DNA of 64,000 bases from Mucilaginibacter_A sp050955045. Lineage in GTDB: Bacteria > Bacteroidota > Bacteroidia > Sphingobacteriales > Sphingobacteriaceae. The notes under the pieces were generated by a model. The model was not told the origin of the DNA. It worked only from the letters and a program-made list of their open reading frames with translations, and did not search any database. The stretch covers positions 29,398 to 93,397 of the forward strand of contig JBPBQV010000004.1 in NCBI GenBank assembly GCA_050955045.1, in the 5' to 3' direction. Of this stretch, positions 44,964 to 53,911 are shown piece by piece (positions within the stretch are counted from its first letter, which is position 1; every line of letters begins with the position of its first letter). The translations under genes were made by a program, and so were the position numbers.

Positions 44964-45112
44964 GCTGAGTAAACCTACTTAATCTATAAAAAGTTTAAAA
45001 TTTATTCGGCTTCTATGGAACTGTAACTTTTTTAACGATAAAATTTATTTGGGTAAGTTAATTGTACTTTGGATGACAGCATGTTTAAAGTAGTTTATTT
45101 CTGAATTTATTT

Positions 45113-46288
45113 ATGTCAAAAACTATTAAGTTTATTACCAGTAATATCTTCACTACTGTTATTTGGTTTGCTTTAAGCTTTTTTGCTGTTATCAATCAGG
45201 CTTTCCGGCCTTCCAGCAATAATTATCAGGTTTATAAATATGCGTTCATCAACCTGATTCATCAAGCTAATTTATATACACCACAGCCAGAACACTTTTT
45301 AGATCTTAACCATTATGGGCCATTGTTTGCCTTACTGATAGCGCCTTTTACCTTTTTTCCGGATGGTTTAGGCAGTATCATCTGGACAATGACTAACGCT
45401 TTTGTACTCTACAAAGCCATACACATGCTTCCTTTAACTTTAAATCAGCGTTGTGCAGTTGTGTTAATTTGCGCTCATGAATGTATGACTTCTTCTTTCG
45501 GCACACAAATTAACCCAATGGTTGCAGCAGGTATCATTTTTAGTTTTGTTTTGATTAAAAACAAGCAGGATTTCTGGGCAGCGTTAGCAATTGTGGCTGG
45601 AATTTACATCAAAATATATGGTATTGTTGGACTTGCTTTTTTCTTTTTTTCTCAAAACAAGTTTAATCTGATAAAAGGCTTGGTATTTTGGGGCTTACTA
45701 TTATTTATACTGCCGATGCCTTTCTCCTCACCAGGATTTGTGATGCAGAGTTATCATGATTGGTATATAAGTTTATCAGAAAAAAATGCCAGTAATGCCT
45801 TTACAATTATGCAGGATACCAGTGTAATGGGGATGATTCGCAAAATATTTCAATATCCGCAATTACCAAATTTACTTGTTCTCATTCCGGCTATAGTGAT
45901 TTTTGCTACTTCTTATTTAAATATAAAAAGCTTCAACAAAACGACTTATCAGTTACTGGTACTTTCATCAACACTTATTTTTACTGTTATATTTAGTACC
46001 AGTTCAGAATCGCCAACTTATATTATTGCTTTTGTTGGAGTAGGCATTTGGTTTATAAATTTGGACAGACCTGTTACCCGATTAGAAGTTGCTTTGCTTG
46101 TATTTGCACTAATAATCACCAGTTTTTCACCTTCTGATTTGTTTCCAAAATACATCAACAAAACCTATATTAAACCTTACGCCTTAAAAGCACTGCCTTG
46201 TTTTTTAATATGGCTAAAAATTGTTTACGAAACGGTGAGCCGAAATTTTTTAGCTACACCATCAGCAACAAAGCTTAATGATGTTTAA
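45113..46288 (+). CDS. GT87-type polytopic glycosyltransferase (DUF2029)
   Basis: A 391-residue membrane protein with about nine helices. YGPLFALLIAPFTFFPDGLG in the first third and the IKIYGIVGLAFFFF segment after it match GT87, polyprenol-phosphate-sugar-dependent transferases with a catalytic Asp in the first periplasmic loop (near LDLNHYGP). It would add a sugar to an envelope lipid or glycan. Its 3' end overlaps the convergent LysE-type gene by 14 bases. No other glycan genes are adjacent. Confidence 0.75.
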   Translation: MSKTIKFITSNIFTTVIWFALSFFAVINQAFRPSSNNYQVYKYAFINLIHQANLYTPQPEHFLDLNHYGPLFALLIAPFTFFPDGLGSIIWTMTNAFVLYKAIHMLPLTLNQRCAVVLICAHECMTSSFGTQINPMVAAGIIFSFVLIKNKQDFWAALAIVAGIYIKIYGIVGLAFFFFSQNKFNLIKGLVFWGLLLFILPMPFSSPGFVMQSYHDWYISLSEKNASNAFTIMQDTSVMGMIRKIFQYPQLPNLLVLIPAIVIFATSYLNIKSFNKTTYQLLVLSSTLIFTVIFSTSSESPTYIIAFVGVGIWFINLDRPVTRLEVALLVFALIITSFSPSDLFPKYINKTYIKPYALKALPCFLIWLKIVYETVSRNFLATPSATKLNDV

Positions 46289-46901
46289 AAAACACAAGAT
46301 AGATTTGTTTGATAATATGATAAGCGGCAAAACTCCAGAACAAAATAGCAATACTTTTATTGATAATTTTACTGCTTAAAGCAAATTTACTTTTGATATA
46401 ATTGGCTGATTTGGCGTAAATATATAAACACAAAAACGCACCAAGCGCAGATCCAATACTAAAAATAATTAGTTCAAAACCAGAAGCTTCGATCCACTCA
46501 TGTGTAATTAAATAGGTGCCGGTAATCAGCCAGAACGGAATTTGCATCGGGTTTAAAAAACCCAGAATAATGCCATATTTAATGCTGTCTTTATCAGAGT
46601 AATTTTTGCTTGGTTCTTCATTCCGATTACGCCAGGTTACAAAACCGAGTACGCTAAACAACACAACCATTACCCAATCAATAATGGTAGATAAATTCAT
46701 TTGTTGTGATAGCCAATTGGCCCCGTGCATAACCAACAACGTAAAAAAGAACTCTATAACCGAAAATGACGAAATAAAATAAACGGCTTGTCTTAAACCA
46801 CGATTGATGGTAATTTGTACCAGCGTTAAATTGATATTTCCGGGAGGAACATAACCAATAAAATTACAAACAACACCCAGAAAAAATGTCAGAAAAATCA
46901 T
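46275..46901 (-). CDS. LysE-family amino-acid exporter
   Basis: A 208-residue inner-membrane protein with six helices. VPPGNINLTLVQITINRGLRQAVYF near the start is the LysE/RhtB signature (normally PGP), and LNPMQIPFWLI in the centre corresponds to the conserved NPK-type turn. It should export amino acids or similar small molecules. The substrate is unknown. Convergent overlap of 14 bases with the GT87 gene. Confidence 0.8.
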   Translation of the reverse strand: MIFLTFFLGVVCNFIGYVPPGNINLTLVQITINRGLRQAVYFISSFSVIEFFFTLLVMHGANWLSQQMNLSTIIDWVMVVLFSVLGFVTWRNRNEEPSKNYSDKDSIKYGIILGFLNPMQIPFWLITGTYLITHEWIEASGFELIIFSIGSALGAFLCLYIYAKSANYIKSKFALSSKIINKSIAILFWSFAAYHIIKQIYLVFFKHH

Positions 46902-47003
46902 GCAGCAAAAGTAATCAGGTTTTTTTAAACAGAAAGTTTACCAGAGTTTGGTTTTTACAAACATTTTGCAACTTTTAGTGCATAAAAGAAGCATGTTGCT
47001 AAA

Positions 47004-47042
47004 AAAAGAAAAACCGCTCTGTTATAGCGGTTTTTCTTTTTT
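47004..47042. terminator. Terminator downstream of yceI
   Basis: AAAGAAAAACCGCT and AGCGGTTTTTCTTT around CTGTTAT. A motif copy (46983) precedes it on the LysE side. Confidence 0.85.
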
Positions 47043-47059
47043 ATAAGCTTGAAAAACAG

Positions 47060-47596
47060 TTAAGATTGTTTAGAAAACTGTGCGTTGATACTTAATTTAA
47101 CTTCATCGCCTAATATTACATTGCCAGCTTCTGTAACACCATCGTAAACCAAACCGAATTCTTTACGGCTGATTTTACCTGTTACTTCAAATCCGGATTT
47201 TAAATTACCCCAAGCGTCATTAGCCGTTCCTCCCAGTTCAACTCTTAAAGTTACTGGTTTGGTTATGCCTTTAATAGTTAAATTTCCATCCAGATTGAAT
47301 TCTTCTCCATCTACTTTGGTAAAAGAAGTTGATTTAAAAGTGATTTTCGGATAAGTTGCTGCATCAAAAAAATCAGCAGATTTTAAATGCACGTCGCGTT
47401 GTTCCTGGTTAGTGTCGATGCTATCTATATCCAATGAAAAATCAATTTCTGCATTTTCGAAACTGTCAGTCGGAGCTTCAAAAGTTCCTTCAAATTTTTT
47501 GAAAAAACCAGTTACAGTAGAAATCACCAAGTGCTTGATTTTAAAAGTAACTTCGGAGTGCATCGGATCTAAAACCCATTTTGTTGCTGTTGCCAT
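47060..47596 (-). CDS. YceI-family lipid-binding protein
   Basis: A 178-residue beta-barrel protein without an obvious signal peptide. MHSEVTFKIKHLVISTVTGFFKKFEG, ATYPKITFKSTSF, GNLTIKGITKPVTL and FGLVYDGVTEAGNVILGDEVKLSI are the YceI blocks. Family members carry isoprenoid-type lipids in a lipocalin-like barrel. Lacking a signal sequence, it may be cytoplasmic here. A TAAAAACAGCAA motif copy lies immediately before its ATG. Confidence 0.92.
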   Translation of the reverse strand: MATATKWVLDPMHSEVTFKIKHLVISTVTGFFKKFEGTFEAPTDSFENAEIDFSLDIDSIDTNQEQRDVHLKSADFFDAATYPKITFKSTSFTKVDGEEFNLDGNLTIKGITKPVTLRVELGGTANDAWGNLKSGFEVTGKISRKEFGLVYDGVTEAGNVILGDEVKLSINAQFSKQS

Positions 47597-47695
47597 AATT
47601 GCTGTTTTTAAGGGATTAATGTTTGTATAACAAAGAAAATAAAAATTGTTGTTTAAACATCTTATTTTATGTTAAGAAATTAAAAAGATTAAAAA

Positions 47696-50527
47696 TCAAT
47701 GCACTACCTGCTTCAAACGGTCTTTTAAAAATTTTGCCGTGTACGATTTTTTCTCTTTCACCAGCTTTTCGGGCACACCTTCAAAAACCAGTTCTCCACC
47801 TCTGTCGCCGCCTTCCAAACCAATATCAATCACCCAATCAGCACATTTAATCACGTCCATATTATGTTCAATTACTACAATCGTGTTGCCTTGATCCAGC
47901 AACGCATTAAAAGATTTTAACAGCTTTTTGATATCGTGGAAATGCAGTCCGGTTGTAGGTTCATCAAAAACAAACATCGTTTTGCTGGCGTTATTACCTT
48001 TAATCAGGAACGAAGCCAGCTTGATCCGTTGCGCTTCTCCGCCAGAAAGCGTATTGGATGATTGCCCTAATTGCACATATCCCAAACCAACTTCTACCAG
48101 CGGTTTTATTTTGTTGAGGATTTTGGTTTCTTTCGAGAAAAATTCCTGCGCTTCGTCAATCGTCATCTGCAAAATATCCGCAACATTTTTTTCCTGATAC
48201 GTTACATCTAAAACATGTTGTTTAAAACGTTTGCCGCCACAAGTTTCGCAAGGCAGAAAAATATCTGCCATAAACTGCATTTCGATTTTCACTTCACCTT
48301 CGCCCTGGCAAACATCGCAACGGCCACCTTCCACATTAAAAGAAAAAGCGGCAGGTTTTAATCCCGCTGCTTTGGCGGCTGGCAAGGCGGAAAATAAATT
48401 CCGAATATCGTCCCAAGCTTTAATATAAGTAACCGGATTTGAACGCGAAGAACGGCCAATCGGATTTTGATCTACCATTTCTACCTGCACAATTTTGTTG
48501 ATGTCGCCTTCAATGCCATCATAACCACCGGTTTTTTCGCCCGAATAATTACCCAGACTTTTTTGCAAAGCCGGATACAAAATTCGTTTAACCAAACTGG
48601 TTTTGCCCGAACCGGAAACGCCGGTAACAACGGTTAATACACCAAGCGGAAATTTTACATCGATATTTTTCAGGTTGTTTTCGCGTGCTCCTTTTATCTG
48701 GATAAAATCATTCCAGGTCCTGCGTTGCGCCGGGATTGCAATTTCTTCGCGATGACTTAAATATTTGCCGGTCAAGCTGTTTTTATCGGTTAAAATCTCA
48801 TCAAAAGTTCCGGCAAAAACCAATTCGCCACCGTGCGTTCCGGCTTCTGGTCCGATATCAATTAAATGATCGGCTGCCTGCATAATTTCCTCTTCGTGTT
48901 CTACCACCAAAACGGTGTTTCCAACATCGCGCAATGATTTTAAAACAGTAATTAACCGTTGCGTATCACGCGGATGCAAACCAATACTTGGTTCATCCAG
49001 CACGTAAATAGAACCAACCAAACTGCTGCCCAGCGAAGTTGCCAGGTTAATGCGCTGCGATTCTCCGCCGGAAAGCGTATTGGACAGACGATTTAAAGTG
49101 AGATAACTCAGGCCAACATCATTCAAAAACTGTAAGCGATTGATGATTTCTAGCAATAAACGTTTGGCAATTTTTTCGTCCTGCTGATTCAAATTCAGGT
49201 TTTGGAAGAAAGCCAGACATTCATCCATCGGCATCAAAACAATATCCGTAATCGATTTAGAATTTATCTTGACAAAAGAAGCATCCTGCCGCAACCGACT
49301 GCCTTTACAATCTGGGCAAGTTGTTTTACCACGATAGCGCGACAACATTACGCGATACTGGATTTTGTAGGTTTGCTCTTCCAGCTCTTTAAAATAAGCA
49401 TCCAATCCACGGAAATATTTGTTTCCCGTCCAAATTAATTGCTGTTGTTTTAACGTTAACTGGCTGTAAGCGCGATGAATAGGAAAATCAAATTTAAGAG
49501 CTTTGCTGATGAGCGCATCGTTCCATTCTTTCATTTTTTCACTGCGCCATGGAGCTATCGCGCCATCGTAAATCGATTTGCTTTTATCAGGAATTACTAA
49601 ATCTTCATCAATCCCAATCGTTTTGCCGTAACCTTCGCATTTTCTGCAAGCACCATAAGGATTGTTGAAACTGAAAAAATTGGGCGAAGGTTCTTCAAAA
49701 CGAATCCCGTCCAACTCAAAACGATCACAAAAAAACTGGTCTTTTTCCGGTTCGTCTTCTGTTGGTTTATAGCGGAGATAACAATCTCCGCGGCCTTCAA
49801 AAAAAACAGTTTGCACAGAATCGGCTAAACGGCTTGAAGTTTCTTCTTCAGGATTCATAACCACGCGATCAACCACGATAAAAACTTGATGATCATCTTT
49901 TAGTTCTGCATCTTCTATCGTTGCGTCTTCCAGAATCTGCTCAATTCGCGAAACTTTTCCTTCAAATAAAACCCGTTGAAAACCTTTTTGCAGCAAAACG
50001 GCCAGTTCTTCTTTTAAAGTGCGGTTGTTATGCGGATGAAGCGGACAGTAAACGGTAACGGCTGTATCAACTGGCAACGCGGCGGCAAAGTTTACGACAT
50101 CAGTTACGGTATCTTTTTTAACGATTTGTCCGGATTTTGGCGAAATTGTTTTTCCGATACGGGAGAAAAGTAGTTTCAAATAATCATAAATCTCGGTAGA
50201 AGTGCCCACTGTAGAACGTGGGTTGGAAGTGATTACTTTTTGCTCAATGGCGATAGCCGGTGCAATTCCTCGTATATAATCTACATCCGGTTTATTCATT
50301 CGGCCCATAAATTGGCGGGCGTAAGATGATAAGCTTTCTACATAACGACGTTGGCCTTCCGCATAAAGCGTATCAAAAGCAAGCGATGATTTGCCAGAAC
50401 CAGACATACCAGTTACAACAACCAGTTTATTTTTCGGAATTGCTACCGTAATGTTTTTAAGGTTGTGTACCCTTGCACCTGCTATGATAATATGATGTTT
50501 GGAATCTATTTCTGGTTCTATGTTCAT
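47696..50527 (-). CDS. uvrA: Excinuclease ABC subunit A
   Basis: A 943-residue damage-sensing ATPase of nucleotide excision repair. Two ABC modules: Walker A VTGMSGSGKSS near 40 and VTGVSGSGKTS near 640, signatures LSGGESQRI and LSGGEAQRI. The C-terminal zinc module has CDVCQGEGE...CETCGGKRF, and CPDCKGSR is present mid-protein. The first zinc module has lost one Cys pair: only CRKCEGYG remains after FFSFNNPYGA. This matches a second UvrA type of Bacteroidota rather than canonical UvrA. Motif copies occur inside the gene at 48776 (near-match) and 49270, and before its start. Confidence 0.93.
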   Translation of the reverse strand: MNIEPEIDSKHHIIIAGARVHNLKNITVAIPKNKLVVVTGMSGSGKSSLAFDTLYAEGQRRYVESLSSYARQFMGRMNKPDVDYIRGIAPAIAIEQKVITSNPRSTVGTSTEIYDYLKLLFSRIGKTISPKSGQIVKKDTVTDVVNFAAALPVDTAVTVYCPLHPHNNRTLKEELAVLLQKGFQRVLFEGKVSRIEQILEDATIEDAELKDDHQVFIVVDRVVMNPEEETSSRLADSVQTVFFEGRGDCYLRYKPTEDEPEKDQFFCDRFELDGIRFEEPSPNFFSFNNPYGACRKCEGYGKTIGIDEDLVIPDKSKSIYDGAIAPWRSEKMKEWNDALISKALKFDFPIHRAYSQLTLKQQQLIWTGNKYFRGLDAYFKELEEQTYKIQYRVMLSRYRGKTTCPDCKGSRLRQDASFVKINSKSITDIVLMPMDECLAFFQNLNLNQQDEKIAKRLLLEIINRLQFLNDVGLSYLTLNRLSNTLSGGESQRINLATSLGSSLVGSIYVLDEPSIGLHPRDTQRLITVLKSLRDVGNTVLVVEHEEEIMQAADHLIDIGPEAGTHGGELVFAGTFDEILTDKNSLTGKYLSHREEIAIPAQRRTWNDFIQIKGARENNLKNIDVKFPLGVLTVVTGVSGSGKTSLVKRILYPALQKSLGNYSGEKTGGYDGIEGDINKIVQVEMVDQNPIGRSSRSNPVTYIKAWDDIRNLFSALPAAKAAGLKPAAFSFNVEGGRCDVCQGEGEVKIEMQFMADIFLPCETCGGKRFKQHVLDVTYQEKNVADILQMTIDEAQEFFSKETKILNKIKPLVEVGLGYVQLGQSSNTLSGGEAQRIKLASFLIKGNNASKTMFVFDEPTTGLHFHDIKKLLKSFNALLDQGNTIVVIEHNMDVIKCADWVIDIGLEGGDRGGELVFEGVPEKLVKEKKSYTAKFLKDRLKQVVH

Positions 50528-50584
50528 TTAAAGATTATATATGGTAAAAGAAGCATTAGCTCAAACTGTTTAAAAAACAAAAAT

Positions 50585-50620
50585 ACCGTTTCATCGATAT
50601 AAAACACCGTTTCATCGATA
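50585..50620. promoter_or_regulatory. Direct repeat of ACCGTTTCATCGATA, 21-base period
   Basis: Two identical copies at 50585-50599 and 50606-50620, spaced exactly two helical turns. That is the layout of sites bound by dimeric response regulators such as LytTR proteins. It lies between uvrA and the ECF sigma gene, about 58 bases upstream of the uvrA start and 174 upstream of the sigma gene. Remaining bases to 50793 show no clear promoter. Confidence 0.55.
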
Positions 50621-50793
50621 CATTATCCCGGCAGATAACTATAAGCACGTATTTTTAATATTAAGATTTGTTTTATAAAGTTTTTTTTATTTTATTTGAT
50701 ATTGTAATTGTTTAAACTCATATCCTATAAGCTATCGACGGAACTCTACTTTTTCAAAAAACATTTTTAAAAAAAGAATAAGGTAGCAGGTCT

Positions 50794-51378
50794 ATGGAGT
50801 TTAGAGAGACGAGTGATCAGGAATTGATCCATCTATATATTTCTGGTAACGAAGCGGGTTTAACAGAACTTATCCGCCGATACCAATCAAAAATTTATAC
50901 ATCAATTTATTTATTGGTTAAAGATGAATATCTTGCTGAGGATATTTTTCAGGATACCTTTATCAAAGTTATCAATACTTTAAAAGCTAGTAAATATAAC
51001 GAAGAAGGTAAATTTTTACCCTGGGTGGCCCGTATTGCGCATAACCTTGTTATCGACCACTTCCGAAGAGAAAAAAGAACACCTTTGGTAAATAACAGTG
51101 AAAGCTTTGATATATTTGATGTGCTAGGCCATTATGACGAAAGCATGGAAGACCGCATGATTCGTGAGCAAACCTACACAGATTTAAAAAAGCTGATCCA
51201 TTTACTGCCATCAGAACAAAAAGAAGTTTTGATTATGCGCCATTTTGGTGATTTAAGTTTTAAACAGATTGCTGATATTACCGATGTGAGTATTAACACT
51301 GCTTTAGGCCGTATGCGTTACGCCTTAAACAACTTACGAAGGATGATGCTAAGCAAAGAATTACTGCTCAAAGATTAA
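50794..51378 (+). CDS. ECF-family RNA polymerase sigma factor
   Basis: A 194-residue sigma-70 factor with regions 2 and 4. Region 2 includes LIRRYQSKIYTSIYLLVKDEYLAEDIFQDTFIKV (~25-58) and NLVIDHFRREKR; region 4 includes LPSEQKEVLIMRHFGDLSFKQIADITDVSINTALGRMRYAL with the helix-turn-helix. No anti-sigma gene follows; a 63-residue unknown protein does. Its target promoter could be the TGTAAC-N17-CGTCTAT type at 7955, but no such site is seen before its own gene. Confidence 0.92.
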   Translation: MEFRETSDQELIHLYISGNEAGLTELIRRYQSKIYTSIYLLVKDEYLAEDIFQDTFIKVINTLKASKYNEEGKFLPWVARIAHNLVIDHFRREKRTPLVNNSESFDIFDVLGHYDESMEDRMIREQTYTDLKKLIHLLPSEQKEVLIMRHFGDLSFKQIADITDVSINTALGRMRYALNNLRRMMLSKELLLKD

Positions 51379-51457
51379 TGAAAATTTTATCAGTATTTTA
51401 TACTAAGTTTATATAGTTTTCGTTCAATTGCTTTAGTTTTAAATCTACTACAAGCTT

Positions 51458-51649
51458 ATGACCGAAACCTTTACAAACTCTGTAACTTCTGCTGTTAAAA
51501 AAGAAGTTTTGACCGAAGATGCTGATGACTTAGCTGATCAAGAAAAACGTATTTATACATTGATTGCAGCAAAACTGAACCTATTGCAACTTTCGCCAAA
51601 AGAAGAAACTGTTCAGAAAATTTTAGCTTACTCAAGAACAAAGAAATAA
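51458..51649 (+). CDS. Small protein downstream of sigma factor, 63 aa
   Basis: A 63-residue acidic helical protein (MTETFTNSVTSAVKKEVLTEDADDLADQ...). No signal peptide, no membrane helix, no cysteine. Not recognised. Its start is 79 bases after the sigma gene stop, so it could share the transcript and modulate the sigma factor, but there is no direct sign of this. Confidence 0.5.
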   Translation: MTETFTNSVTSAVKKEVLTEDADDLADQEKRIYTLIAAKLNLLQLSPKEETVQKILAYSRTKK

Positions 51650-51755
51650 TTTTCACAAGATTATCTTTTTTAATGTTCTAAATTGTTCCATGCTATTTTT
51701 ACGATAGTTTTTTGGTTTCGTGTAGAATTTAAAATTCAATTTTTAGGTTTGCAAA

Positions 51756-52529
51756 ATGCTTAAGATAGATCGTTATAAAGCTTTTGTGGCCTTTTTTTCG
51801 GCTCATCAACCTAATCCAGTAACAGAACTTCATTATAATTCTCCTTTTGAATTACTGGTGGCCGTAATTCTTTCGGCCCAGTGCACAGATAAACGAATTA
51901 ATCAAACTACACCTGCCCTTTTTGCTCGTTTTCCTACGCCGGAAGCACTAGCAGCGGCAACTCCAGAAGAAGTTTATAATTATATCAAAAGCGTAAGCTA
52001 TCCAAATAATAAAGCCAAGCATTTAGTTGGTATGGCTAAAATTTTGGTAAGCGAATTTAACAGTATTGTACCGCAGGGAATAGATGATTTACAAAAAATG
52101 CCAGGTGTTGGCCGTAAAACAGCTAACGTTATTTCGTCTGTTGTATATCAGGAGCCGGCTATTGCGGTAGATACACACGTCTTTCGGGTATCAAACCGAC
52201 TTGGACTTACACATCATGCCAAAACTCCATTAGCTACCGAAATGCAGTTGATGAAGTACCTGCCAAAAGACTTATTAGGTGTAGCTCATCACTGGCTGAT
52301 TTTGCACGGCCGATATATCTGTGTGGCGCGTAGTCCAAAATGCGAAATTTGCCCGCTTACCCATTTCTGTAAATACTTTGAGCAGATGAATACAGAAACG
52401 GCACTTCGGAAAAAAGAAGCTGAGCAAGTGCAAAAAGCAAAAAAGCTCCAGAAAAATAGAAAGCTGAATCAGATAGTTGCAAACCTTAAAAAACATACGG
52501 TTCCAAACGCAGTTGATATTACTGATTGA
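51756..52529 (+). CDS. nth: Endonuclease III
   Basis: A 257-residue base-excision repair DNA glycosylase/AP-lyase for oxidised pyrimidines. The helix-hairpin-helix is LQKMPGVGRKTANV (112-125) with catalytic Lys121, and Asp139 lies in AVDTHVFRVSNRLG. The [4Fe-4S] cluster cysteines are 189, 196, 199 and 205. A ~45-residue Lys/Gln-rich tail (RKKEAEQVQKAKKLQKNRK) extends past the usual end of about 211. It lies just upstream of recA, so repair functions cluster here. Confidence 0.95.
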   Translation: MLKIDRYKAFVAFFSAHQPNPVTELHYNSPFELLVAVILSAQCTDKRINQTTPALFARFPTPEALAAATPEEVYNYIKSVSYPNNKAKHLVGMAKILVSEFNSIVPQGIDDLQKMPGVGRKTANVISSVVYQEPAIAVDTHVFRVSNRLGLTHHAKTPLATEMQLMKYLPKDLLGVAHHWLILHGRYICVARSPKCEICPLTHFCKYFEQMNTETALRKKEAEQVQKAKKLQKNRKLNQIVANLKKHTVPNAVDITD

Positions 52530-52542
52530 ATTAAGTATGTTT

Positions 52543-52577
52543 ACTACTTCTTTTATGCCTGTTTTTATGGTATCAGA
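52543..52577. repeat. Mixed motif pair between nth and recA
   Basis: TACTTCTTTTATGCC followed by TGTTTTTATGGTATC, a tandem of the two motif types in reverse orientation, in the gap before recA. Confidence 0.45.
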
Positions 52578-52640
52578 ATGATAAAAAAATTAGCATAAAT
52601 TATAAATTTTACCTATCTTCGAGTTTGAAAAACTAAAAAA

Positions 52641-53672
52641 ATGAGTACAGATAAAACAAGCACAGATAAACTGAAAGCCTTACAGCTTACTTTAGATAAA
52701 CTGGAAAAATCATATGGTAAAGGAACCGTAATGAAATTGGGCGATACTGCAATTGAAGCGATAGAATTTATTTCTACAGGTTCTTTAGGTTTGGATATTG
52801 CTTTAGGCATTGGTGGTTTACCAAAGGGACGTGTGGTTGAAATTTATGGTCCGGAATCTTCCGGTAAAACTACATTGGCTATTCATGCCATTGCAGAATC
52901 ACAGAAAAAAGGCGGCATTGCTGCTTTTATTGATGCAGAACATGCTTTCGATCGTACTTATGCACAAAAATTAGGTGTTGATATAGAAAACCTGTTAATT
53001 TCTCAACCAGATAATGGCGAACAAGCTTTAGAAATTGCTGATAATTTAATTCGTTCCGGTGCTATTGATATTATTGTGATTGACTCTGTTGCAGCTTTGG
53101 TTCCGAAAGCGGAAATTGAAGGTGAAATGGGCGATTCTAAAATGGGTTTACAAGCGCGTTTAATGTCGCAAGCGTTGCGTAAGTTAACCGGAATGATCAG
53201 CAAAACTGGTTGTTGCTGTATTTTCATCAACCAGTTGCGTGAGAAAATTGGTGTGATGTTCGGAAATCCAGAAACAACAACTGGTGGAAATGCTTTAAAG
53301 TTTTATGCTTCAGTACGGTTAGACGTTCGTCGTATTTCTCAAATTAAAGATACTGACGAGGTTTCTGGTAATCGTGTAAAAGTAAAAATTGTTAAAAATA
53401 AAGTTGCTCCACCTTTTCGTTTGGCCGAGTTTGATATTATGTTTGGTGAAGGAATATCTAAAGCCGGAGAAATTATTGATTTAGGTGTTGAATACAACAT
53501 CATTAAAAAAGCAGGGTCTTGGTTTAGCTATGGCGAAACCAGATTAGGACAAGGCAGAGATGCTGTTAAAACCTTGATCTTGGATAATCCGGAAATGATG
53601 GAAGAGCTGGAAGTAAAAATTAAAGAAGCTGTGGCTGGTGTAGAAACAGTTGCAGTAGTAGAAGAAAAATAA
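52641..53672 (+). CDS. recA: RecA recombinase
   Basis: A 343-residue strand-exchange ATPase and LexA co-protease. Walker A GPESSGKT at 70-77, Walker B VIVIDSVAALVP, the DNA-binding L1/L2 region including MGLQARLMSQALRKL and NPETTTGGNALKFYAS. The C-terminal acidic tail is short (VAVVEEK). Start at the first ATG gives the usual N-terminal helix. It lies downstream of nth and is followed by a motif-type hairpin. Confidence 0.98.
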   Translation: MSTDKTSTDKLKALQLTLDKLEKSYGKGTVMKLGDTAIEAIEFISTGSLGLDIALGIGGLPKGRVVEIYGPESSGKTTLAIHAIAESQKKGGIAAFIDAEHAFDRTYAQKLGVDIENLLISQPDNGEQALEIADNLIRSGAIDIIVIDSVAALVPKAEIEGEMGDSKMGLQARLMSQALRKLTGMISKTGCCCIFINQLREKIGVMFGNPETTTGGNALKFYASVRLDVRRISQIKDTDEVSGNRVKVKIVKNKVAPPFRLAEFDIMFGEGISKAGEIIDLGVEYNIIKKAGSWFSYGETRLGQGRDAVKTLILDNPEMMEELEVKIKEAVAGVETVAVVEEK

Positions 53673-53696
53673 TTTTCTCTAAATAAATACCTGATA

Positions 53697-53732
53697 AAAG
53701 AAGCAGTTGATTTAGCAATCAGCTGCTTCTTT
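53697..53732. terminator. recA terminator made of the interspersed motif
   Basis: AAAGAAGCAG-TTGAT and ATCA-GCTGCTTCTTT pair around TTAGCA; the left arm is the GATAAAAGAAGCA motif. It also borders the stop of the small gene that follows on the minus strand. Confidence 0.8.
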
Positions 53733-53901
53733 ATTTTCCGCCGGTTCTGGCGTACATATATATAATAGCCAACATTACACCAAGAATCAATACGACTAAT
53801 CCGGTGGACCGCTTTTTTCTATCCTGCCACATCAGCCAAAATAAAAATGAAACTAGCGGAACTACAAAAATTGCCCAAAATATCAAAGAAGCCATACTCA
53901 T
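53731..53901 (-). CDS. Small membrane protein, 56 aa
   Basis: MSMASLIFWAIFVVPLVSFLFWLMWQ forms one helix, a basic turn (DRKKRS) follows, then GLVVLILGVMLAIIYMY makes a second helix, ending ARTGGK. Two-helix hairpin typical of small inner-membrane proteins. Just upstream of tsaD's end in the same direction, 10 bases from its stop; probably co-transcribed. Function unknown. Confidence 0.6.
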   Translation of the reverse strand: MSMASLIFWAIFVVPLVSFLFWLMWQDRKKRSTGLVVLILGVMLAIIYMYARTGGK

Positions 53902-53911
53902 ATTAATTTAA

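Noticed and set aside
50585..50620. Two 15-mers considered as a CRISPR array
   Set aside because: There are only two units with a 6-base spacer and no cas genes nearby.
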